A DNA stretch of 44,364 nt from Conidiobolus incongruus B7586 (taxonomy: Eukaryota; Entomophthoromycota; Entomophthoromycetes; Entomophthorales; Conidiobolaceae): the NCBI GenBank assembly GCA_000697335.1, contig JNEM01015975.1, positions 1 to 44,364 of the forward strand. Direction: 5' to 3'. Below, one piece after another: positions 23,460-33,371 of this stretch. The position numbers and the translations under genes were made by a program. The notes beneath the pieces were generated by a model. It was not told where the DNA came from and searched no databases. It worked only from the letters and a program-made list of their open reading frames with translations. The stretch's first letter is position 1. The number at the start of each line of letters is the position of its first letter.

Positions 23460-24737
23460 ATGAATTTACCTTCATTAATATTCAGTTTACTGGTTTCAAC
23501 AGCACAGGCTAAAATCCACTGTTCTACTTATCCTCACTGTAATATCGGCCTCCTATTTGAAGGTGGGACCGTGATTGATACATTAACTAAAACTTCCAAA
23601 TTGCAAAATATTTACGTGAAAGATGGCAAAGTAAATAAAATTTTCCCTCCAGGAACTTGGAATCCTCCTACTGATAACTTGGTTAAATTCAATGCTACTA
23701 ATCTTATTATTACACCAGGTCTTATTGATCTTCATACTCACGTCTATTATGGTTCAACTTATTGGGGTATCCAATCTGATCCTTATGCTGCACGCTCTGG
23801 AGTCACCACATGGAATGATGCTGGAAGTAGCGGAGCATATACTTTTACTGGATTCAAACATGGAGTAGCAAGAACCAGTGCAGTCAATGTATTTGCTTTC
23901 CTTCATATTGCTGGAACAGGCTTAACTGCAAGGACTGGAGAACTTCACAATGTAAAAGAGGTCGTCGACGTCGAAATTACGGTGGCAACAATTAAGAACA
24001 ACACTGACATCATTAAGGGTATTAAAGTCCGAATGGATACTGACGCTACTGGACCTAGTGGTATTGAAGGTCTTAAGCGTGCAAGAGAAGCAGCTGATAA
24101 AGCTAATGTTCCCATAATGGTTCATATTGGTCATGGACCTCCATATCTTTCTGACATTGTGCCTTACATGAAGTCTGGCGATATCTTAACCCATATGTTT
24201 TCTCCATTCGCAAACAAGATTCTTACTAATGATTCTCAGATCTTACCATTAGCTCAAGAAATGCGTAAAAAGGGAATTATCTTTGATGTAGGCCATGGTG
24301 GTGGTAGTTTCAACTATCCAGTAGCAGAAAATGTTACCAGACTTGGATTCTACCCAGATGTAATCAGTTCTGACCTTCATCAAGTATCTGTACTTGGTGC
24401 TGCTCAAAATCTTCCCAATGTTCTCTCTAAATTCCTTCAAATGGGACTCAAATTGGAAGATGTTATCCATAAAGCTACAGTTGCTCCTGCTAATATCCTC
24501 AAAGTTCCCCATCTTGGCTACCTTCATGAAGGAGGACCAGCGGATATTGCCGTTTTTAAACTTGAAAAAGGATCTTTTGAATATGGTGACAATGCTCAGA
24601 ATATTCGTAAAGGAGATCTTAAATTAGTCAACTTACATACATTCAAAGACGGTATTGAACTCGAAAGAAAAGAACCTGCTCCACCCACTTATTGGGCTGC
24701 AAGGGATATTGGACTGGTTTCTGGATTCAAGCCTTAA
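23460..24737 (+). CDS. Secreted metal-dependent amidohydrolase, intronless
   Basis: A 425-aa enzyme of the amidohydrolase superfamily, nearest to bacterial amidohydrolase/deacetylase-type proteins such as the Atu3266 group. Substrate is not predictable; N-acyl or ester compounds are used by known relatives. The binuclear metal site looks complete: His92 and His94 in DLHTHVYYG, Lys189 in GIKVRM (the usual carboxylated lysine), His222 in VHIGHG, His245 in THMFSPF and Asp305 in SSDLHQ. His279 in DVGHGGGSFNY is also conserved-looking. The N-terminus (MNLPSLIFSLLVSTAQA) is a good signal peptide with an A-x-A cleavage site before Lys18, so the enzyme is probably exported or vacuolar, unlike its cytosolic bacterial relatives. 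The lack of introns in an intron-rich neighbourhood, together with bacterial-type similarity, suggests horizontal gain (inference). The start is set by the signal peptide. Confidence 0.88.
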   Translation: MNLPSLIFSLLVSTAQAKIHCSTYPHCNIGLLFEGGTVIDTLTKTSKLQNIYVKDGKVNKIFPPGTWNPPTDNLVKFNATNLIITPGLIDLHTHVYYGSTYWGIQSDPYAARSGVTTWNDAGSSGAYTFTGFKHGVARTSAVNVFAFLHIAGTGLTARTGELHNVKEVVDVEITVATIKNNTDIIKGIKVRMDTDATGPSGIEGLKRAREAADKANVPIMVHIGHGPPYLSDIVPYMKSGDILTHMFSPFANKILTNDSQILPLAQEMRKKGIIFDVGHGGGSFNYPVAENVTRLGFYPDVISSDLHQVSVLGAAQNLPNVLSKFLQMGLKLEDVIHKATVAPANILKVPHLGYLHEGGPADIAVFKLEKGSFEYGDNAQNIRKGDLKLVNLHTFKDGIELERKEPAPPTYWAARDIGLVSGFKP

Positions 24738-25560
24738 GTATATATTAATTACTATTTGTGTATATAAAATGTTGATATACATTTTATTAATTAATGAGTA
24801 ATATATATTATTTTTTATAGTGAATAAATATTTGAATTATGTATTTTGAACATCATTGCAATCAATAACTTGAAAGTGTAATACACTTTTGTATAGTATT
24901 AAAGTTAAACTAAAGATTAAACTGATAATATTAAATATAATTTAAATACATCAGATGAATTCACAAGTAGAAAATATTGTTTAATGAAATTATAATATCA
25001 AATCACATTCAATAAATGGGTGATTTTACCTTATAACTTGATTTTTATTCAGTTTTATTATGAGTAAGTTTTAAAATATTCTAGTGAACAATGATGATAT
25101 CAATTGACATAAATTTGTAAGTAAATTTTAATTAAGGTAGAATTTATTGGGATGGTACATTTTATTTTCTGAAATATTCTTTGAGTGGTAATTTGCTATA
25201 TACTATTTAAAATTGTGATGAAGCTGAACATATAATTAAAGCTCGAAATATTTGATTAATAAATAATTAAATAAATTATTTCTTTAGATTATCATTGGAA
25301 ATATTTATATATATATAATATATAATTGATCAAAAAATGATTTGTCTAAAATTTCAAAAAGAGATTTGTAAATATAAAATTTATTAATAATTACTACTGT
25401 GCTTAAATTGAAGCAAATCCCATAATAATTATAATGAGATAAATTAAGATAAAAATAGACATTGATTGGGCAATCAATCTTGAAATTAATAAATAACTTT
25501 ATAAAATTTATCCAGAAACATTAGTGTTAACCAGCAAAAAAAACTATTATATATCCCTAG
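24738..25560. other. AT-rich intergenic region
   Basis: About 0.8 kb between the amidohydrolase stop and the Taf1 start. Nothing recognisable apart from AT-rich sequence. Confidence 0.65.
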
Positions 25561-28500
25561 ATGTCTAATTTAGGAGGGTTTTTATTTGGTAATTTAGATG
25601 ATTCGGGACGTTTAGAAGGCGATTTCGATGATGAATTGCGTGAAACTTTCGAAAAAATGGGAGATGGTTCACTAGCCCCATTGCTTGGAAACATTTTCAA
25701 CATTGATATAGATGACCAAAATGAGGATGATGAATCTAAAGAAAATCAAAAATCCAATAATACGTTAGATGGTGTAATTCGTCCAGCAGCCAATGCTATT
25801 GATTACACCGATTTTCAAGAATTAGCTAAAGAAGAAGTGAAAGAAAAGAAGCAAGATACTCATATTAAGGATACAGAATCCCTATTTGCTCGTCCTGTGT
25901 TTAAAAAACCTTTATTATCTGACGAAGATGAGAATTACGACGATGAAGAACCTCCTCAACCTCCTCCACAGGAGCCTGAACATATCGTTAAAAACGAGCC
26001 TGCACCAACAGAAACTGTTAGGATCGATATTAAAAAGCTATACCCCACTTTCGAAAAGAATGCAATTTTAAAATTCAGCTCACTTTTTATGAAGCCTCCA
26101 GAAAAGAAATTCAAAGCGGGTCACAATATCAAGAATATTGATTTGAATACATTTAAAGTACCTGAGCCCAATAATTCTCTAGATACCCGAAGTCTATTGG
26201 ATGATCCTAATTATATTCCGAAAGCAAAATCTCAGTCGATTTTACATAAGTTATGCCCACCTTCAATTTCCCAGAAGAAAGCAACCAAAGCTGAAATAGA
26301 GGTAACTAAAATAATTTTTATCGTATTCATAGTATTGATTTTTGTTAGCATTTGGAACCTAAACCCTCTCCTTCTGCAAACTTTCCTCCTGGGACTCAAT
26401 TACCTGATAATCAATATCTAGTGAATTGGGAAAACTGGGAGGATAATATTATATGGGACGCGGATGCTGTTAGGTAAATTTAGGTGATTTAGATTGTATA
26501 ATTAATTAATCTTTTTATCAGAGGACCTTCACGAAAACAAACAGATAAGCCTCTATTGGTAAAGCTGTTATAACTATTGCTATATCCATTAATTAATAAC
26601 ATGATATTATAGAATCGATTATTAAAATATCAAAATAACGAACTTGAAGACGGCGATTGGGATCAAAGAATTGTATGGGATTGTGATGAAGAGCCTACTA
26701 GTAAAATGTGCTATCCTTTAACTATGGATTTGAATGATACCAATATGCTTTTCGATATTATTGTCAAAAAGGAGGATCGTGGCCCCAATGCTAAAAACTC
26801 TGATTATGATTCTAGAGGTATCAAGCTTTTGAAGAAAGCTAAGAAGATGGGTGGAAACAGAGTAATTATTCTTTTATACCAAATTATTTTTTATTGACAT
26901 ATTAATTTAGGATCTCAACTTCATTGGTGATATTGACTATGCGGCTGAAGAACTGGATCGATATAACTTATCTAACGATTTGTACTATGAAGCTACTAAA
27001 GACGTCAAAAATCAACGTGTTCGCCAAACTTTCGGAATGTTAATGGTCCAGCACAGCTTACCTGCTTTACAGCTACACCCCTCTTATTTCAAAACTCGAT
27101 TAACTAAATCCGATCTCAGGAACTTTCATCGTCCTAGAATTCATTTCCCTCTAGAAACACCTATCACATTTTCCAAAGTTCGCTCTTTCAAAAAGAAAAA
27201 GGGCAAGAAATCGAAAGATGAATTTATGTCTAGTTGTAGGGATTTGACTTTGAAGGATAATACTAATATAGTATTAATTGAGTACTCTGTAAGCAATTTT
27301 ATTTAACTTTTATCCTTATCCTTTAACATTTTTTAATAGGAGCAATATCCTCCAATTCTTTCTAACACTGGTATGGGAAGTATCCTTGTAAATTATTATC
27401 GTAAGAAGAATAATAATGATCAATATGTACCAGAGGTAGTTTAAAATCTAATTATCATAGTTGAATTATCACTAATTTCTTTAGTCGGATTATGGTGAAC
27501 CTATCATTTTGGATTTAGCAGATGCTACCCCATTCTTGAATTTTGGTAATGTCGAACCAGGTGAGACCATTAGTGGTCTATATAACGGCTTAATTAGAGC
27601 TCCACTGTTCCGACACAAGCCTAAACCTAATGACTTTTTATTGATTAAACATACTTTCAAAAACAAAGTAAAGTATTATTTGAGGAATATTCCCGTTATT
27701 TATGTATCTGGTCAAACCTATCCTGTTACTGAGGTACCAGGTCCTCATTCTAGAAAAATTACATCCACTATAAAAAATCGACTCCAAGTAGCTGCATTCC
27801 GTTTGATTAAAAAGAGTCCATTCCACCGTCTCGATATTTCTAGTCTTGTAAAAAGATTTCCTGAGTACTCTGAACCTCAAATTAGACAAAGACTTAAAGA
27901 ATTTACAGAATTTCATCGAAAAGGCAGTAACTCTGGGCACTGGAGTTTAAAGCCAACAATTGAATTACCAGATGAAGAAAAGCTCAGACAGATGTTGACC
28001 CCTGAAACTATATGTCTTTACGAAAGTATGCTTGCAGGTCAGCGACATTTACAAGATTCTGGTTATGGAAGATCTGTAGAAGATGATGAAAATGAAGAAT
28101 CAATGTCAAAATTAGATATTGAGGAACAGCTTGCACCGTGGATAACCACTCGAAACTTTGTTAACGCATCTCAAGGTAAAGCTATGCTTCGACTCTATGG
28201 TGAGGGAGATCCCACTGCAAGAGGTGAAGGATTCAATTTAATAAGAGTTTCCATGAAAGATATTTTCTTAAGAGAAGGTGAGTCTGCTGAAGAAAAACTT
28301 GCAGAGATTGAAGCGCGTCCTAAGAGTGCACATCGTTACAACGTTGCTGAGCAGCAACAAATTTATAGAGAGGAAATTACCCGTATCTGGAATGCACAGA
28401 AAAATTCCTTAAGTTCGGATGCAGATTTTGAATTGAGCGAATCCGACTCGGATGATCAAGCTGAAAAGGAATTCGATTATTATAATAGAAAGAGTACAAC

Positions 28501-29191
28501 TAATAATGTTAATCAGCTCAATTCTCCATCAGTGAGTATGTCTGAAAAGCACCTTATGGATGATGATGATGATGTTTCAGTTACCGGAAGTGTTTTATCT
28601 AGAGTTAGTACCAAACACAAAAATAAGGTTCTGTCAATTAAACGTAGAATCCGTGATTCCAATGGAAATTTAGTTTGGAAAACACAAGTTGTCAAGAACC
28701 CAGCTGTTATTCAAGCATACCTTCGAAATCGTAAGATTATCGAAGATTCTTTAACAAACAGCTCAACTCAGCCAACTACTGAGACTGAACGCCAACAACT
28801 TCTCCAAAAACGCTTGAAAGAAAGGCTTGATATGCTAAAAAGCAGCATTGTTGCACGATCTGATCTTGATCCTAACGCAAAGAAATCCTCCTCTGGTGGT
28901 ACTATTCCCACCCATCTTCCTAACAAACCTCGCAAAGAGCTTATCAGAAGGTGTGGTAACTGTGGTCAGCTCGGTCATATGAAGACAAATCGTAAATGCC
29001 CTATGTTCAAGGAGATGAACGGTGGTGGATCCTCCCCAGGCGTATCGACTCCTGACTCGGCAAATAAAGCACAACAAGATCGAGCCACATCTCAAGACCC
29101 TAATCCTCATGGAAGTAATGTTCCTTCAAAATTGAGAATTGATTCATTTTCAGTCAATGAAGAATCCAACGATGAATTCGATATCAATTAG
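25561..29191 (+). CDS. TAF1: TFIID subunit Taf1, 7 exons, no bromodomains
   Basis: Largest TFIID subunit, a nuclear scaffold that contacts TBP, Taf7 and promoter DNA. Exons 25561-26301, 26349-26473, 26522-26558, 26613-26861, 26911-27288, 27340-27435 and 27485-29191 give 1110 aa. The N-terminus GGFLFGNLDDSGRLEGDF followed by an acidic stretch is the TAND-like TBP-binding region. WENWEDNIIWDAD and WDQRIVWDCDEEP are the conserved tryptophan motifs before the central domain. The DUF3591 core includes YYEATKDVKNQRVRQTF, the EQYPPILSNTGMGS segment and a winged-helix block (HRLDISSLVKRFPEYSEPQ). A CCHC zinc knuckle (CGNCGQLGHMKTNRKC) sits near residue 1030. The protein ends soon after with no bromodomain, as in budding yeast Taf1 and unlike animals. 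Exons 2 and 3 are short and rest on phase and family motifs. Confidence 0.93.
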
Positions 29192-30637
29192 GCTGTAAGT
29201 CAAAATCCAACTTCCTTCATAAATAACAACAAATTAATTTTCTATCATTGTATTATCAAACTTATTTACTATATGTAGCTTTTATACTCAATAAATATTT
29301 ATATATGGTATGTATTTTAATATAAATAGTTGGTTTATTCATTCATTAATCTTGGATATGAATGATATGATTTAAAATTTTAATCTTTTTTAATCAAACC
29401 TTTAGATATGAAAATGAAATTTGATTGATTTTATATGTCAACAATAAATGTGGAAGGAAATAGATTTTTACAGCTTAAATATGGAATCACCAGTGGTGAA
29501 CAAGAGTTTATCACAAAGTTACAAGAAATTAATGGTTTTCATTAAATAAGGTGAAAATAACTTACCTCAAATTAGGTTCTTCAAACAAAGTAAATATCTC
29601 ACTCATCACTACTCAATGCTATGTGTGATTATTACCAGAAAACAGAGATGATATACTTTTGGAATGAAGATAATTAGATGATGTTTATTGGTTTACTCAT
29701 AATAATATTATATTAAGAACTATTGTTGACTTATATGGATAAAAGCAACTCTCTCTCAGAAATCAACAGAATCAACCAATTTATCAAAGGAGTGATTCCC
29801 AAAGTGGCTTCTTGATTCAGTGTGGTAATTGTAGTTTCTTGAGTGATTGACAAGATCATTCTCCATCATATAAAACCATATTTGTAAAAAAGCTGATCAA
29901 TCACTATAACAGAGTAAAATTATTTGTGTTCTACAATATATAGTTTGACTACCAAATAAAATTTCATATTTTATTTAGTTATTAATATTTTCAAAAGTAA
30001 TCTTTTGACACAATATTTTTCAACAAAAATAATTATGAAGTATAATTGATGTAATACTATTAATGTAAAATGAAATAAATTTGGATAATTATAATAAATG
30101 AAATCAATCGTATATTTGCAGGTATTAGTTGAAAAAAATGGTGAGATATACACAATATTCTTGTGTATAAACAAAATTTATCAATAATTTACACGAAAAT
30201 AAAACACAATACTCGAGCAATGAATAAATGATTGAGTGATAAATTTTAAATATAATATATTAATTGAAGGTATAGCAATCTAAGATGTAACTAAAGAGGC
30301 TAAATATCGCTATTTATGGCAAATAAATAAAAATTATTTTATGATGCTTGAATTATAATTTAATATCAATTTAATATTTAAAGTATCAAGCAAGTATCAG
30401 GGTTCTAGGATTATCAAGTCACAATATAATAGTCATAAAATTAATTATCTAACAAAACTCCATCCAATTACCCATAATCATAATTAAATCCAATTTCACC
30501 ATTTTATAATTAAAAAATACTTTAAATTCTTATCAATGTTTACATATTAACATTTCAAGGCTATTATTTGGATTTTATCAATATATAAATAATATCAATT
30601 TTGTTCCATTTAATTAAAAATAATTATATTTTTCAAG
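29192..30637. other. Intergenic region with a GC-richer island
   Basis: About 1.4 kb between Taf1 and Atg6. The Taf1 3' end carries an AATAAA-like CAATAAAT at about 29289. From about 29430 to 29890 the base composition is clearly less AT-rich than the flanks, and short frames with ordinary amino-acid mix appear on both strands. No family was recognised. The rest is plain AT-rich DNA. Confidence 0.5.
29435..29545 (+). CDS. Possible micro-ORF of 36 codons, unknown
   Basis: An ATG-initiated frame with ordinary composition (starts MSTINVEGNRFLQL, ends KLQEINGFH) in the GC-richer island downstream of Taf1. No domain or homologue is recognised and no splice partner fits. It may be a real micropeptide, part of an unrecognised RNA, or chance. 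A second such frame (MDKSNSLSEINRINQF...) lies at 29735-29815. Confidence 0.15.
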   Translation: MSTINVEGNRFLQLKYGITSGEQEFITKLQEINGFH

Positions 30638-32518
30638 ATGGCCATAAATTGTGAAAGATGTAAAAAACCAGTAAAATTACATCAGAGTCTGCTGAATATG
30701 AACCAATCTAACTATGACTTGGTATTAAGTAAGTGTTTAAATTTTATCGATTATAAATTTAAAATATTATCAAAATTATTCATTTGTATGTTGATAATTG
30801 ATAATAAATAGAAAAGCAGTTATTTATTTAGAATTATATGAATAGCATATTAAATCTTTGAATACAAATTATTAAATATATTTTTTTAAAGGTACGCTCT
30901 CTACACTCCCAGAAGAATCTTGCTTTGAGTTTCCAAGTTTTCAATTAGATCCTACAATTTCCAACACTTCAGAGTCAACAAAACAAAACTCCCGATCTCA
31001 ATCACCACTTCCATCGAATAACTCAGATTCCGAAACACCTAAACTCAATCGTCGAAAATCCTTACTACAATCCCAAAGTAAATTTTTGAATCCAGCAGAT
31101 TCTTTTGTTTTTCTATCAAATTCTCAACTTTTACCTTCTTCACTACCCACTTCCTTAACAACAAGCTCCTTCGCGCCTTCATATCCTTCAGCACTTGCAA
31201 AAATGGCACAGGAATCAAAATCTAACAACAATATGAGTGAAAGATTAAAAATCCTTAGTAGAATGTTTGATTTACTTAATGCAGAAACACAATTCGATCA
31301 TCCTATGTGTCAAGACTGTGCTGAGTTATTACTTGAAGCTTTGACTAAAAAATTATCCGGTTTCTCAAAACAGAAGGATGTATACCAAGCTTATGTTAAG
31401 CAGATCGATCAAGAGACCTCTGGACAGGTCAAACCGAATAAAGTCACATCAAAAGATATTGAAAAGGTAATACAATTCAAGTATTTATTTTATTATTATA
31501 TCATAATCAACCAAATTAATGTTAGCTTGAATCCGAAAAAGAAGCGACTCTAGTTACATTAAATGAGTTTGAAGCACATTTGAAACTGTTAGCGGAAGAA
31601 AAAGCTGAACTTGAGAAAGAAAGTGCAGAGCTTGACCAATTGGAACAAGAGTAAAAAACCATATTATTATTATTATTATTATATTAATAATTTAACATTA
31701 ACAAATTCAAATAGATACTGGCAAGAGTTTAACAAATACCAGTTGCAGTTGCAATCATTCGAAGATGAAAGGGATTGTGTTAATAGAAGATATGAATTCA
31801 GCTTAAATCAACTAGATCTACTCCATCGTACCAATGTATTTAACGATACTTTTCATATATCTTACGATGGATTATTCGGCATTATCAACGGATTAAGACT
31901 TGGTAGATTACCATCTCATCAGGTATTTATATTTTAATATCATAATAATGATTTTCTAAGGTTATATTTAAGACGGACTGGTCAGAAATTAATGCAGCTT
32001 GGGGTCAAACACTTTTAGTTCTCTATTTAGTAGCACAAAAACTTCAATTCCGATTTCATACGTAAATTAATTTGTAATCTAGTAATTTTCAAATTATTAA
32101 CAATTAAATATAGTTATAGATTAATTCCAAGGGGGTCATATTCCAAAATAGAAAAAAATGGAGATGATAACACTGCTTATGAATTGTAATTTATATATAC
32201 ATAATTTATTCTATTTTTATTAATAATTCATTTAGATATTATACTCCAGATTTAAGCTTTGGAAAATTGTTTATGAATAGAAGATTTGATCATGCTATGG
32301 TCGCCTATCTCGACTGTTTGCAGCAGTTAGCTGACTATATTGAGGGTAGAGATCCCAACATCAAGCTTCCATATCGAGTCAATAAGGACAAAATAGCAGG
32401 ATTGTCAATTCGACTGCAATTTAACAGTGAGGAAACTTGGACCAAAGCGTTACGACTGACTTTAATCGATACGAAATGGGTATTAGCTTTTGCATCGGAT
32501 GAAAAGCGAGCAAAGTAA
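30638..32518 (+). CDS. ATG6: Atg6/Vps30/Beclin-1, autophagy protein, 7 exons
   Basis: Core subunit of the class III PI3-kinase (Vps34) complexes for autophagosome formation and endosomal sorting. Exons 30638-30728, 30892-31466, 31526-31650, 31715-31922, 31961-32061, 32114-32185 and 32236-32518 give 484 aa. The N-terminus has a CxxC pair ([14 protein letters not shown]). A Ser-rich spacer leads to a region aligned with the animal BH3 segment ([17 protein letters not shown]) and a second CxxC (DHPMCQDC, Cys170 and Cys173). A coiled coil follows (exon 3, Glu/Lys-rich). The C-terminal BARA/ECD domain is well conserved: [20 protein letters not shown], the RTNVFNDTF block, [54 protein letters not shown]. 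Intron 1 (163 nt) and intron 4 end in unusual AAG acceptors; both are required by phase. Intron 3 carries an ATT microsatellite. Confidence 0.95.
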
Positions 32519-32840
32519 AGGTTTAATGTGAATAGATCTTAGTAATAGTTTGAATTATTATTCATTTCAATCTGTAAATTAGTTATATAATAAATGTTTT
32601 AACTATTAAAATATCAATTCATTTATAAATATAATTTTGAATAGGTTTAAAATCATATAATATTCAAATTTAATTAAATGATATTATATGGATGTGATCA
32701 TTTGTAATTTAGAAAGAAAAAATCATTGAATACAATTATTAAATTAAAATAAACAACTACGAGAGTAAAATTGATTAATAAAAGTATATTAGTGTATGAA
32801 TAATAATGCATCGATTATATATGACAAATAATTTAATGGA
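32519..32840. other. Convergent spacer
   Basis: Short AT-rich spacer holding the 3' ends of Atg6 (AATAAA-like signal in TATAATAAATG at about 32586) and SRP9. Nothing else seen. Confidence 0.65.
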
Positions 32841-33371
32841 TTATTTTTTAGATTTCTTAGATTTTTTAGATTTTGATGGAGTTTGACTAGTTGACGATAC
32901 TTCTTGTTTTGTTGACGTTCCTTCCCCAATGATTTGCAAAACTCCAGATCCTAATAACCAATATTTAGAATATCAATAAAATAAATATCATAGAAATGAT
33001 AAAATACCTGTGTTTGTAATAGCCTCAGATTCGTCACATTGAACGAAATGATACATCGTACTCTTAATTAATTTTTCTAATCTCTTTAAATCCTGAAGTT
33101 GATCAGTAGCATGTTTTAAAGTCTAGTTATAACAAAATTAAAAAATAATAATAGGAATAAATATATTAGAATAGTACCATAACATCGTTTGTAACTTTAA
33201 CAACTAATTTACCATCTACAGCTCTATATTTATAACTCACCCTAGTCTTAAATAATCAAATGAATATATAAATATTAAAATAAACTTGTCATAATATACT
33301 TTATCAGGAAATTGTTCAGATAAATTTAAACTTTCTTTAATAAATAATTCTAAATCATTTAACCAAACCAT
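32841..33371 (-). CDS. SRP9: Signal recognition particle subunit SRP9 (SRP9/SRP21), 4 exons
   Basis: Alu-domain protein of the signal recognition particle, which with SRP14 slows elongation while ribosomes are brought to the ER. Exons on the minus strand are 33371-33300, 33246-33178, 33122-33008 and 32950-32841, giving 121 aa. The fold signature is readable: start MVWLNDLELFIKESLNL, strand YKYRAVDGKLVVKVTNDV, then TLKHATDQLQDLKRLEKL, matching the SRP9 pattern 'KYRH.DG.L.VKVTDD...K...AQD.KKIEK'. A low-complexity basic tail of repeated Ser-Lys-Lys units ends the protein, as in fungal SRP21 proteins, longer than animal SRP9. The gene is too finely split to leave an open frame over 60 codons. The first acceptor is AAG rather than CAG/TAG. 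Assignment is strong on sequence pattern; exon ends are consistent in phase. Confidence 0.9.

Noticed and set aside
29971-30174. 67-codon minus-strand frame
   Set aside because: Composition of random A/T-rich sequence; no motif.
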